Source: a virus. Taken from it: a stretch of 47,690 nt of DNA. Location of the stretch: IMG/VR virus record IMGVR_UViG_3300037010_000943, positions 1-47,690 of that record; one strand, given 5' to 3'. This document shows, one piece after another, positions 19,382 through 28,014 of the stretch; the stretch's first letter is position 1; every line of letters starts with the position of its first letter. A model generated the notes under the pieces. The model did not search any database and had not been told where the DNA came from. It saw nothing but the letters and a program-made list of their open reading frames with translations. A program made the translations under genes and the position numbers.

Positions 19382-22084
19382 ATGGGTATTTGCCCCATTT
19401 GTAGAACAGAATCTACCGCTAAGTTTCAGGACACACCTTACTGGGTTTGTCCCTCCTGCGATTGCTGGTATCAACAGCCGATGACCGAAAAGGTTTATGA
19501 AGCTGACCACGAAAAAGTCAATGGGGATTTCGCTGGACACCTTATGTCAGATTACGAAAAGGGTGTAAACGATTGGCTTGCCGGAAGCATTCTGGAACGC
19601 TGGTTCAACAATCAACCCATCAAAACACTCGACATTGGTTCCAAGTATCCCTACCTAGCTCATTGCTTCAAAAACAGAGGTTGTGAAGCCTACGGCATGG
19701 ATAACATCGAGATAGTTCCTGAGTATTCAAAGGAGCTAGATGTCCCAATGTTAATGGCCGACTTTGAGCAAATTTCAGAGGAAACCATAACGGATTGGAC
19801 GAAGACAAATAAGTTTGATCTCATCACAATGATTCATTGTTTTGAGCATATGTATAACCCCTTAGAGACTCTCAAGAAGTTAAAGAAGCTTCTGACCGAT
19901 GATGGTATTCTGTTCCTCAGATTGCCTCAGCACAATGTCAGCGGCTTTGAGAGAGACCTAACCTCAGGCCACTTCACCATCCATCCATTCTTCCATTCCT
20001 TCTCTAGTATTCTTGAGTTGCTAGTTCAGGCTCAAGATCAGTTCACAATTGAGTGGTATGGTCCTATGGATGGTGCTGGTCAGGGTGATATAGTTCTGAA
20101 ACCCTTGAAGAAGAAGCCAAAGCTCTACACCGGAATGATTGTCAAGAATGAAGAGAGAGACCTTCCAAAGTGCCTTGACTCTATCAAAAATGTGACGGAT
20201 GGTGTGGTTATCATCGACACGGGTTCAACCGATAGGACAGTTCAGGTAGCTAGGGAAAGAGGAGCTTTTGTAACTCAATATCTAGGTGCCTCTAAGCTGG
20301 ACACCAAGCGCGATTGGAAGCTCTGGGACTTCGCCAAGGCCAGAAACGAGTTTGTAAACATCATTGACTCCTATCCTGATGCCGACTACCTTCTTTGGAT
20401 GGACGCTGATGACATTCTCAAGACTCCCCAGAATCTCAAGAGAGCTTTATACTTAAATGAGTATGATGCCTTCGGAGTAATGATGGAGACTGATGTCAAA
20501 TGGGTTCATCATCGCATGTGGAAAACTCGTAAGGGCATTCATTTTGAAGGTGCTATTCATGAGTATCCCGTTCTTGGGGACAGTCACACTTTCGTCATCA
20601 GCGATTGTATAATTCATCACGATGGCGCACCAAATCCAGGTGAGTCTTCCAACCAGAGAAACCTTCGCATTCTTGAAAAAGAATGGGAGGAGAATCCCAA
20701 CTCAAGAACCGCATTCTATCTAGCTAACACCCATAAGGACGCTGGTAGATGGCCCGAAGCTGTTCAATATTACACTGAGCGCATCAAGATGGGCCATTTT
20801 TTCTACGATGAGTGGCTGTTTTCCTATCTCTACAAAGCTAGATGCCAGAGAGCAAATCGTGATGTAGCTGGAGCTACCGCCACCCTCTATGAAGCCATCA
20901 GTCATCAACCCGATTGGTCTGAATTCTGGATGGAACTAGCTTACATCTTCTCCGATTCAGGCGAGTGGGAGAAGTGCATTTCCGCATGTTTGATGGCAAA
21001 AAATAACAAACCCGCTCCAACACAACTTTGGAGGGAAATGAATAAATACACTGATCAGCCTCTCCGAATCATGACTTTCTGCTACGATAACCTTGGGAAA
21101 ACCCAAGACGCCATCAATTGCGCGGAGCAGGCTAAGGAAGCCATCGGAGTAGAGGACGCCAGTTGGGACCAGCACCTCGACTATCTCAAGTCTAAGGTGG
21201 TAAAGAAGTTGAATGGCATAGCTTTAAATCGTCCCGGCGCTATTGGGGACATCATCATGACCCTAAACCTAATTCCCGAGTTGAAAAAGCAAAATCCAGG
21301 ACAGAAGATCTCCTACTTCTGTCACCCTTCCATCGGCTCTGCCTTGTTTGAACTTATGAAAGACGCTGGAGTAGACGAGGTTAGAGACTTCAATGAATTT
21401 GATGCCTCTAAGTTTGATAAGGCAATCAACCTTGTCGGATACCCTCTTCACGAGAACTACCCATACACACCTATGAAGCGACACCTCCTAGAGTACTTCT
21501 CTGATGAAGTGGGAATCGAACCTAAGATCTACTCACTGGAAGCCAAGTACCCGCTCCCAAGCACTAAGAAATACGCAACCCTTCACACCAAGGCTGGCTG
21601 GTCTCACTATAAGGATTGGTCACAAGAGCGTTGGGCTGAGGTAGTAGCCGCTTGCCCTGAGATCACTTTTATTCAGATTGGTGCAGAGAACGACCCCAAG
21701 ATTCCTGGAGCCGTCCACAGCTTCCTAGGTAACCCCTTAATGGATTCCGTGAAGCTCATTGCCAACGCTACAATCCATGTAGGCATCGACTCTTTCTCCA
21801 ACCATGTGACTAACATGGTTAAGACCCCAGCCGTCATCCTGTGGGGTTCCACACAGCCGTCAGCCGCAGGCTATGAACAGAACACGAACCTATCCGTGGG
21901 CTTACCCTGTCAACCTTGCTTTAAGGAAGATCCTCGCATGACCATCCACCCTCTTGGACCCTGCGACAATCCTCCCGGTCAGACCTATGACTTCCCCAAA
22001 CATGGCTGTATGGCTCAACTTCAGACTTCAACCGTCATTGAAGCTGTCAAAAATCTGTGGAATGAAGTATTAGGGAAGGAGTGA
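19382..22084 (+). CDS. Methyltransferase - GT2 glycosyltransferase - TPR - GT9 glycosyltransferase fusion
   Basis: A 900-residue protein with at least three enzyme domains. Residues 1 to 30 hold a CPIC...CPSC zinc-ribbon-like pair. Residues about 60 to 240 are a class I SAM methyltransferase (TLDIGSKYPYLAHCF, FDLITMIHCFEHMYNP, DGILFLRLPQ). Residues about 249 to 430 are a family 2 glycosyltransferase (GMIVKNEERDLPKCLDSI, IDTGSTDRT, LLWMDADDIL as the metal-binding DxD). Residues about 430 to 600 look like TPR helices. Residues about 610 to 895 resemble family 9, heptosyltransferase-type enzymes (NRPGAIGDIIMTLNLIPEL, IGAENDPKIPG, HVGIDSFSNHV). The ATG follows AAGGAG. It could glycosylate phage DNA, virion proteins or host surface sugars; substrate is not readable from sequence. 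Confidence 0.85.
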   Translation: MGICPICRTESTAKFQDTPYWVCPSCDCWYQQPMTEKVYEADHEKVNGDFAGHLMSDYEKGVNDWLAGSILERWFNNQPIKTLDIGSKYPYLAHCFKNRGCEAYGMDNIEIVPEYSKELDVPMLMADFEQISEETITDWTKTNKFDLITMIHCFEHMYNPLETLKKLKKLLTDDGILFLRLPQHNVSGFERDLTSGHFTIHPFFHSFSSILELLVQAQDQFTIEWYGPMDGAGQGDIVLKPLKKKPKLYTGMIVKNEERDLPKCLDSIKNVTDGVVIIDTGSTDRTVQVARERGAFVTQYLGASKLDTKRDWKLWDFAKARNEFVNIIDSYPDADYLLWMDADDILKTPQNLKRALYLNEYDAFGVMMETDVKWVHHRMWKTRKGIHFEGAIHEYPVLGDSHTFVISDCIIHHDGAPNPGESSNQRNLRILEKEWEENPNSRTAFYLANTHKDAGRWPEAVQYYTERIKMGHFFYDEWLFSYLYKARCQRANRDVAGATATLYEAISHQPDWSEFWMELAYIFSDSGEWEKCISACLMAKNNKPAPTQLWREMNKYTDQPLRIMTFCYDNLGKTQDAINCAEQAKEAIGVEDASWDQHLDYLKSKVVKKLNGIALNRPGAIGDIIMTLNLIPELKKQNPGQKISYFCHPSIGSALFELMKDAGVDEVRDFNEFDASKFDKAINLVGYPLHENYPYTPMKRHLLEYFSDEVGIEPKIYSLEAKYPLPSTKKYATLHTKAGWSHYKDWSQERWAEVVAACPEITFIQIGAENDPKIPGAVHSFLGNPLMDSVKLIANATIHVGIDSFSNHVTNMVKTPAVILWGSTQPSAAGYEQNTNLSVGLPCQPCFKEDPRMTIHPLGPCDNPPGQTYDFPKHGCMAQLQTSTVIEAVKNLWNEVLGKE

Positions 22085-22926
22085 GGAATTTAACAGTGTC
22101 GGATCTATCCCTACATGCAGGTCTTAAACCAGTTGGAACAGTAGGCAAAAAGAACTTCTATCATTTTAGAGGTGCCGCATTCTCCAAGTGTAATGACCAC
22201 ATATTTAGAAAAGCCTTGATGAATTGCTCTTGGCGTTTTCGAAAGAGGATCTTGGAGTCCATACGAGAATTCTTCTCAACTGGGCAATCGTTTGACACCG
22301 CAACTCTGGACATGACAACTGCTAATCTGAGGCGAGATTTTATTCTGATGTTCGGGACCGAGGCTGAGAAGAACGAGCAGTATACCGCTGAAGCCGACTT
22401 CCTTCCACTCAATCAGACCCCAAGTTACCACGATAGATATGCACTATTAACAGAGCTATCTAAGCTAAGAAGTAATGGCCCTTCACTTAACTCAGACCTT
22501 GAGTTGTCTCCGTCTGATCAGGTATCAATCCTGATTTCTGACACACTATCCTATGTAAAGAAGCACACTCTTGAGGTTGAACCCGAGTGGTTGACTTATG
22601 CCATCGGTAATGGTAAGAAGATTGGCAAGGCTTTCACGGTCCCCAATGTTGCCGCCGCAGATACTTTCCTTGACGATCTTCTAAAGGCCAAAGCCGAAGA
22701 GGAGAGAGGGATTGAATTGTCTCAAGGTTACCAAGGATTTAGGGCCTTAGGATTTATGGGAGTTGATCCCTTTTTATTTGACCCGAAAATCATGGAGTAT
22801 GAGGATAGTTTAATTACTTTCATCCTAGAAAGTATGTATGATCCTAACAACGCCACATCCATGACCTTTGAAAAGTCAGACTTCGGTATTCCAGATTTGG
22901 ATTCACTTTTAGATGGTGAAAAGTGA
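22081..22926 (+). CDS. Unknown protein between the glycosylation fusion and nrdJ
   Basis: A 281-residue protein of unrecognised family. It starts at a GTG overlapping the TGA of the upstream gene (GTGA), with GGAAGGA just upstream, so translation is probably coupled. It is helical overall, with charged segments such as KAKAEEERGIELSQ and an acidic C-terminus (SDFGIPDLDSLLDGEK). No metal-binding cluster, membrane segment or nucleotide motif was seen. Its place in the operon suggests co-expression with the fusion enzyme and RNR, which does not define its role. Confidence 0.7.
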   Translation: MRNLTVSDLSLHAGLKPVGTVGKKNFYHFRGAAFSKCNDHIFRKALMNCSWRFRKRILESIREFFSTGQSFDTATLDMTTANLRRDFILMFGTEAEKNEQYTAEADFLPLNQTPSYHDRYALLTELSKLRSNGPSLNSDLELSPSDQVSILISDTLSYVKKHTLEVEPEWLTYAIGNGKKIGKAFTVPNVAAADTFLDDLLKAKAEEERGIELSQGYQGFRALGFMGVDPFLFDPKIMEYEDSLITFILESMYDPNNATSMTFEKSDFGIPDLDSLLDGEK

Positions 22927-23013
22927 TCAAGTAAGACAACTTGGTGAAGCTAATTTACTCCCCCAATGAACCGGAACGGTTTTAGCGGAAAACTACATTT
23001 TTTGAGAGGTGTT

Positions 23014-25632
23014 ATGTCAGCAGATATTTCCAGTCACGATACCCTGGTAGCGAAATTCCTATCAGATAAAGGGTTTTTAGACCCAACTCCACAACAACTT
23101 AGTAAGGCAGAATCCTATGCTACCTGCTACGAGTGGTATCTAGAAAACCAAAAAGTTACTGAAAATACTGCCGCAATCGCTTCCGATGTCTGGGTTAACA
23201 AATATGCCCTACATGATTCGGATGGGACTTGTCTAGAATCTACTCCCGCAGATACCTGGGATCGTGAAGCCGTTGCGATGGCCCTAGAGGAAGTCAGAAC
23301 CAACCCTACCAACAAGGACTACAACTACTGGTATAACGAGTTCATTTCTGCCCTAAGAGACTGGAAGTACTCCCCTCAGGGTAGTGGAATGTATGCCCTC
23401 GGGAACCCCCATGTAAAGGCTTCTGTCAGCAATTGCTTCGTAGCTCCTCCCCCTAAGGACAACCTGGAGTCCATCTTCGACACCGCTAAATACATGGCTA
23501 GAACCTACGCTAGTCGTGGTGGAGTCGGTATCAACTTCAATTACCTTCGTCCTTACGGTGCGCTAACAAACAATGCGGCTAAAACCTCTACTGGTGCCGC
23601 TAGCTTCATGGATTTTTACTCCTATGTGACTGGAATGATCGGTCAGGAAGGTCGCCGTGGAGCCTTGATGGAATGCATGACCGTCCATCACCCCGATATC
23701 GTCCGTTTCATTGAGATGAAGACAGACAAGCCTCTACAGCCTTTCTTTAGTGAATTGGCTGAAGCTGGGATTGACATTAACGATTGGCGTTATGCTCCCA
23801 TCGCTGACAGGCTCAAGTCCACTTCCTTCGCCAATGTGTCTGTAATGGTTTCTGACGAGTTCATGGATGCTGTGAAAAATGGAACAGACTACGAGCAGAG
23901 ATTTACTTTCGTTGGTGATGCTAGCAAGTATGCCCCTATGTCTAAGATGGTCAGTGCTGAATCCATCTGGTCTACATTGATGCAGTCTGCTTGGAAGTCG
24001 GCTGAGCCTGGAATTCTATTCTGGGATAACATTGCCAGAGAATCCACTTCCGACTATTACGGCCAGTTGGAAAACTTTGAATTCACTGATCCTATGACTG
24101 GTGAAGTGAAGATCCTCCCCTTCATGGACTTCCGTGTATCCGCTACTAATCCTTGTGGAGAACAGCCGCTACCTGCTGATGATAGCTGTTGCTTGGGAAC
24201 TCACTACCTACCCGCCTTCGTCACAAATCCTTGGACCTCTGCCGCTTCATTCGATTACGAAGAATATGGCCGTGTGCTTCGCATTGCCGTGAGAGCGCAG
24301 GACAATATCAAGGGAATTGATGCCATGAGTCTATCAATTCCCAGCCAGAGAGCTATGGCTATTCTTCTTCGCCGCATCGGTCTAGGTAACACAGGTCTTT
24401 CTGACTGCATGGCCTCACTTGGCATTCGCTACGATACCGAAGCCGCTATCGAATTCGTTGAGAAGCTTTATGCATATCTTCGTGATGTCGCTTACTCTGA
24501 ATCCGTCAATCTCGCTAAGGAAAAGGGTTCATTCCTAGCCTTTAACTGGGAGAAACATAAGAACAGTCCCTTCATTCAGAGACTTCCAAAGGCAATTCAG
24601 AATGACATCAAGAAGTACGGTATTCGCAATGTAGCCCTTCTCACCCAGGCTCCAAACGGTAGCATGAGTATCGAAATGAGAAATTGCTCCTCGGGTTCAG
24701 AGCCTACATTCCTTCGTGCTAGCACTCGCAATGTCAAGATCAATGGCACCAATGAAGTAGTTCAGTACACCATCTATCATCAGGCCATTCAGGACGCTAT
24801 GGACGCTGGTTGGACTAAGGATCAAATTGAAGCCATCTTCGTTGAAGCTGGTGACATCAATCCCAGAATGCGAGTTCGTCTACAGGGTGTTATGCAAAAG
24901 TTCATTGACTCCGCTATCTCCATCACCACCAACCTAAAATCTACTGCTACCGTTGAGGAAGTGAGAGATCTCTATGAGATGGCTCATGAGTATGGTTGCA
25001 AGGGATTCACAGTCTACCGCGATGGTTGCAGAACTGGTGTATTGAATGCGATCAAGCCTAAAGTAGTCACTGGCGACAAGGTTGAGAGACCTAAGAAGAC
25101 AGAAGTGGATGTTCACAAGACCAAGTACAAGGAAAAGAATTACATGATCCTTGTCGGTAAGCACGAGGGTAAGGCCATCGAAATCTTTGGTGGTGAGGAA
25201 GCAGGATTGAGTCTTCCAACTCATTACCACTCTGCCACTCTAACCAAGAAATCCAGAGGTCACTACACTCTTGAGATCCAGCTTTCTGAGGATGAAGAGG
25301 ATGTTCTCAAGGTCAATAACATCGGAGCTAGATTTCCAGCCCAGGATGTTATGACCCTAACTAGAATGTTGAGTTTATCTCTCCGCAATGGCATTAGCGT
25401 TGGGGATATCGTGGACCAGCTTAATAAGGCCGCATCTTCACTATATGATGCTCCAGCCGTATTCGCTCGTGTTCTCAAGCAGTATATTCCTGACGAAGAA
25501 GTCATTTCTAAGGAGAAGGCCAAAGGGAAACCCTGTCCTGAGTGCGGAGAGGCCCTTGATTTTAGACGCGAATCGGGATGCTTGGTTGAGTTCTGCACCT
25601 CTTGTAACTTCAGTAATAGTAAGTGTGGTTAG
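23014..25632 (+). CDS. nrdJ: Adenosylcobalamin-dependent (class II) ribonucleotide reductase
   Basis: Reduces ribonucleotides to deoxyribonucleotides using a 5'-deoxyadenosyl radical from coenzyme B12, so it works with or without oxygen and needs no small subunit. Visible family motifs are NCFVAPPPKDNLESIFDT, YASRGGVGINFNYLRP, GRRGALMECMTVHHPDI, the active-site segment NPCGEQPLPADDSCCLG, and APNGSMSIEMRNCSSGSEP. The C-terminus has a CPECG...CTSC zinc-ribbon with trailing Cys, typical of the longer NrdJ type, whose terminal cysteines relay electrons from thioredoxin. ATG 23014 is preferred (872 residues) because GAGAGG precedes it; an in-frame ATG at 22966 lacks a ribosome site. No intein interrupts it. 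Confidence 0.95.
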   Translation: MSADISSHDTLVAKFLSDKGFLDPTPQQLSKAESYATCYEWYLENQKVTENTAAIASDVWVNKYALHDSDGTCLESTPADTWDREAVAMALEEVRTNPTNKDYNYWYNEFISALRDWKYSPQGSGMYALGNPHVKASVSNCFVAPPPKDNLESIFDTAKYMARTYASRGGVGINFNYLRPYGALTNNAAKTSTGAASFMDFYSYVTGMIGQEGRRGALMECMTVHHPDIVRFIEMKTDKPLQPFFSELAEAGIDINDWRYAPIADRLKSTSFANVSVMVSDEFMDAVKNGTDYEQRFTFVGDASKYAPMSKMVSAESIWSTLMQSAWKSAEPGILFWDNIARESTSDYYGQLENFEFTDPMTGEVKILPFMDFRVSATNPCGEQPLPADDSCCLGTHYLPAFVTNPWTSAASFDYEEYGRVLRIAVRAQDNIKGIDAMSLSIPSQRAMAILLRRIGLGNTGLSDCMASLGIRYDTEAAIEFVEKLYAYLRDVAYSESVNLAKEKGSFLAFNWEKHKNSPFIQRLPKAIQNDIKKYGIRNVALLTQAPNGSMSIEMRNCSSGSEPTFLRASTRNVKINGTNEVVQYTIYHQAIQDAMDAGWTKDQIEAIFVEAGDINPRMRVRLQGVMQKFIDSAISITTNLKSTATVEEVRDLYEMAHEYGCKGFTVYRDGCRTGVLNAIKPKVVTGDKVERPKKTEVDVHKTKYKEKNYMILVGKHEGKAIEIFGGEEAGLSLPTHYHSATLTKKSRGHYTLEIQLSEDEEDVLKVNNIGARFPAQDVMTLTRMLSLSLRNGISVGDIVDQLNKAASSLYDAPAVFARVLKQYIPDEEVISKEKAKGKPCPECGEALDFRRESGCLVEFCTSCNFSNSKCG

Positions 25633-25640
25633 CCAACTTA

Positions 25641-25672
25641 CCAGCCCCCTAGGGGCTATTGATAGGGGCTGG
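25641..25672 (+). promoter_or_regulatory. Competing hairpins covering the ribosome site of the endonuclease-dUTPase gene
   Basis: CCAGCCCC (25641-25648) can pair with GGGGCTGG (25665-25672), burying the AGGGG ribosome site. Alternatively AGCCCC pairs with GGGGCT (25643-25657), which would leave the ribosome site free. Only one can form at a time. This could be a weak terminator after nrdJ or a translational control element. Confidence 0.45.
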
Positions 25673-25674
25673 AA

Positions 25675-26943
25675 ATGATAAAAGAAGAAATAAAATTCCT
25701 AACCAAAGGATCACACGCAGTAGTCACTGTGACTTGTGACTTTGGGGTATCCAATAAATGTAGGGGCCAATACAGTTACCCCTATAAGGATGCCCTTAGA
25801 TTTAGAAATAGCAATAATGGCAAGGATATATGCTTATTTTGCTCAAGAACCCTTAAATTCTCTGGAAGGGGAAACCCCAGTATGAAATACCCGCTCGATG
25901 ACAACCTTTTTTCTGTTATAGATACACATGAAAAAGCCTATGTCCTAGGATTAATTGCCGCAGATGGTTCTATAGGGAGGGGGGTGGTTAACATCTCCTT
26001 AAAAGAATCAGATGAGTCCAGTTTTAACCTTCTTACCTCTATTGCCAAGTGGTCTCAATGTGGTCCCGTTACCTCAAAGAAAAACAAGGATATTTGTGGA
26101 ATAACATTTAACTCAACTCAGATTGTCACAGATGTTGCCTCCCACCTTGGATTGAGTTCCTATGGTAAAAAGTGTTTTGATATTAAGTTTCCCTTGCTTC
26201 CCCCGGAACTGACTCTCTCCTTCATAGCAGGATTCTTTGATGGAGATGGTTGTGTGACTCAAGATAGTGAATTTTACAATTATCCTCGATGCAACTTTGC
26301 CTCTGGATCGTTGGAGTTTCTTGAAAGTATTCAATCTTTTCTAGGAGTTTCCTCGTCTATAGCTAAAGGGGCCTGTAATCACTTAGAGTATGCAGGGTCC
26401 AACGCTCTTGATATTTTAGGTAGAATTTACAGCATTACCCCATTCAAGTTAGAAAGAAAATACCAACTTTTTAAAAAACTAGCTGCATGGCTTCCTTCTT
26501 TTGGTCCCGGCACAACCTTAGCCACCTTTAAATGTGTGAGAACAAGCTCTGAAGCTAAAATTCCCAGTAAAACCAACATCTCTGACTCTGGGTATGATGT
26601 TACAATCATTTCTAAGCTAAAAACAATTGGAGATGTAGAGTTTTTTGACACGGGTATCAAAATTCAACCAGCCCCAGGTTGGTGGTTGGCTCTCGTTCCT
26701 AGAAGTTCAATCTCAAAAACAGGTTACATGCTAGCTAATAATCTTGGGGTAATTGACCAGAGCTACACAGGAAACATAATTGTGGCGCTTAGAAAAGTAG
26801 ATAAACTTGCCCCCGATTTGGAATTACCACTAAAGATCGCACAAATAGTTCCAATGCCTGCATCCCATTTTGAGATTGAGGAAGTAGAATCGCTTGAAGT
26901 CACAAATAGAGGAATCGGGGGATTTGGAAGTACCGGAAGCTGA
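25675..26943 (+). CDS. dut: LAGLIDADG homing endonuclease fused to dUTPase
   Basis: A 422-residue two-part protein. The N-terminal 80 residues contain four cysteines in a zinc-finger-like pattern (CDFGVSNKC ... CLFC). Two LAGLIDADG motifs follow: YVLGLIAADGSIG (about residue 89) and FIAGFFDGDGCV (about 183), both with the catalytic acidic residue. From about residue 285 a complete trimeric-type dUTPase begins: motif 1 AKIPSKTNISDSGYDV, motif 2 PRSSIS, motif 3 LGVIDQSYTGNI, and C-terminal motif 5 RGIGGFGSTGS. dUTPase converts dUTP to dUMP and keeps uracil out of DNA. There is no Cys/Ser first residue and no His-Asn splice end before the dUTPase, so this is not an ordinary intein. It lies 42 bases after nrdJ. 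Confidence 0.9.
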   Translation: MIKEEIKFLTKGSHAVVTVTCDFGVSNKCRGQYSYPYKDALRFRNSNNGKDICLFCSRTLKFSGRGNPSMKYPLDDNLFSVIDTHEKAYVLGLIAADGSIGRGVVNISLKESDESSFNLLTSIAKWSQCGPVTSKKNKDICGITFNSTQIVTDVASHLGLSSYGKKCFDIKFPLLPPELTLSFIAGFFDGDGCVTQDSEFYNYPRCNFASGSLEFLESIQSFLGVSSSIAKGACNHLEYAGSNALDILGRIYSITPFKLERKYQLFKKLAAWLPSFGPGTTLATFKCVRTSSEAKIPSKTNISDSGYDVTIISKLKTIGDVEFFDTGIKIQPAPGWWLALVPRSSISKTGYMLANNLGVIDQSYTGNIIVALRKVDKLAPDLELPLKIAQIVPMPASHFEIEEVESLEVTNRGIGGFGSTGS

Positions 26944-27014
26944 GTTTCAAACTATTTGTGTAGTCTTTATGTTGAAATGACCTCACCTTTATCACATTGC
27001 TCAGATGGTTTTTG

Positions 27015-27062
27015 CACCTCTAGCTATTGCAAAATGCCACATTAAAGGCATCCCTAGAGGTG
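27015..27062 (+). other. Nested inverted repeat in the intergenic region after dut
   Basis: CACCTCTAG (27015-27023) pairs with CTAGAGGTG (27054-27062), enclosing a second stem ATGCC/GGCAT (27034-27038, 27047-27051). No T-run follows, so intrinsic termination is doubtful. The whole gap 26944-27173 is non-coding; the part after this structure holds A-rich sequence and a TATAAG at 27122-27127 that might be the -10 of the next gene. Confidence 0.45.
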
Positions 27063-27173
27063 AAGGTGGCCTAGGAAGCACAGGAAAATAAAGAAAATGT
27101 AAGTTGGCACCAAAATCGCAGTATAAGTAATCAGACTCTACGGCCCATGCGCCAATTTAAGGAGAGCCACCCA

Positions 27174-27377
27174 ATGAAGAATACCCTACTCGCCGCACTA
27201 CTCGCCACCAGCACCCTAGCTTTCGCTCAGGCTCCTCACGAGACCGCCAAGGCCGCTCCCGCTGTCAAGGCTGAGGTGAAGGCCCCTGCCGCTCCTGCTA
27301 AGGCAGAAGTCAAGAAGGCCAAGAAGCACAAGAAGGCTGTCAAGAAGACCGCTCCTAAGGCTGAAGTCAAGAAGTAA
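27174..27377 (+). CDS. Small exported Lys/Ala-rich protein, acid-shock-protein-like
   Basis: Sixty-seven residues from the ATG that follows AAGGAG nine bases upstream; an ATG at 27147 is not supported. Residues 1 to about 18 are a textbook Sec signal peptide (MKNTLLAALLATSTLAFAQA) with a likely cleavage after AFA or AQA. The mature part is nearly all Ala, Lys, Pro and Val with repeated KAEVK units and a KKHKK core, so it is strongly basic and probably unfolded. Composition and layout resemble the Asr acid-shock proteins of Gram-negative bacteria. In a phage it might neutralise acid, coat envelope polyanions or protect DNA at lysis; all are guesses. A strong terminator follows directly. Confidence 0.75.
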   Translation: MKNTLLAALLATSTLAFAQAPHETAKAAPAVKAEVKAPAAPAKAEVKKAKKHKKAVKKTAPKAEVKK

Positions 27378-27392
27378 CAGCATTTAGTCTAA

Positions 27393-27430
27393 AAATTGCC
27401 CCAAGAACCTAAAAATTCTTGGGGCAATTT
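27393..27430 (+). terminator. Intrinsic terminator after the exported basic protein
   Basis: A perfect 15-base stem (AAATTGCCCCAAGAA and its complement) with an 8-base loop, followed by TTTGTATTT. Confidence 0.9.
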
Positions 27431-27450
27431 GTATTTAGGTTCGGTATAAT
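27419..27450 (+). promoter_or_regulatory. Promoter with GGTATAAT for the HAD-like gene
   Basis: TATAAT at 27445-27450 lies 6 bases before a GG(A/T)-rich ribosome site and 18 bases before the ATG at 27469. TTGGGG starts 26 bases upstream of it, inside the right arm of the terminator. The leader is very short. Confidence 0.6.
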
Positions 27451-27468
27451 AGGGTTGGAGGTATTCAT

Positions 27469-28011
27469 ATGTCCAAATTCTCGGAACTCAATCGAACCTA
27501 CAATCTCTCCGAAGACCAACCTGACCTTCTGGCTACAGGGGTTAATATGCGTGATTTGATGGTAATGTTTGACTTGGAGGCTACTGTCGTTGACAGTTGG
27601 CACTCCGCATGTCCCCTACCTAAGAAAATAGGCTACATGAACTCATTCATCAATTCTTTCCTAGCTACAGACCGTGAAATGCATAATGCTCCCAAGTTCG
27701 GAGTCTTCAGTTTCGCCATTGATCATCCACACGAGCGTCAAATTGGCCGTAACCTTGCTTCTCATACAGGACGGAACATCGAAGTTGATGATAAGTGGGT
27801 TCCCTGCTGGTCCGATTTTGAGGCTCTCGTTAGGCTGAGGTCCGATCTCCAGAAGTGGGAAATCGTCAATCTCTACGGTAAGGACAAGATGTTTGATCTG
27901 TGGACTCGCCAGTTCCCTGAGACCGATTTTATCTTGTTTGATGACTGCCTACCCGACAAGGACTCGACCACTATTCGTGATGGTCAGATGGTCCGTAAAA
28001 TTCGTGTTTGA
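27469..28011 (+). CDS. HAD-like hydrolase (tentative), degenerate motif I
   Basis: A 180-residue cytosolic protein with GGAGG eight bases before its ATG. Residues about 31 to 40 read LMVMFDLEATVVDSW, which looks like HAD motif I (DxDxT/V) except that the second Asp is Glu. Near the C-terminus DFILFDDCLPDKDSTTI matches the shape of HAD motif III/IV (a paired Asp after a hydrophobic strand). HAD enzymes of phages include 5'/3' nucleic-acid phosphatases and nucleotidases. Just downstream lie three ligase-type genes, so an end-healing role is attractive but unproven. A 3'-5' exonuclease-like reading of the first motif was considered and fits less well. Confidence 0.4.
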   Translation: MSKFSELNRTYNLSEDQPDLLATGVNMRDLMVMFDLEATVVDSWHSACPLPKKIGYMNSFINSFLATDREMHNAPKFGVFSFAIDHPHERQIGRNLASHTGRNIEVDDKWVPCWSDFEALVRLRSDLQKWEIVNLYGKDKMFDLWTRQFPETDFILFDDCLPDKDSTTIRDGQMVRKIRV

Positions 28012-28014
28012 AAT

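Noticed and set aside
25675-26943. Intein in dUTPase
   Set aside because: No Cys/Ser first residue, no terminal His-Asn, and nothing of the dUTPase before the endonuclease part.
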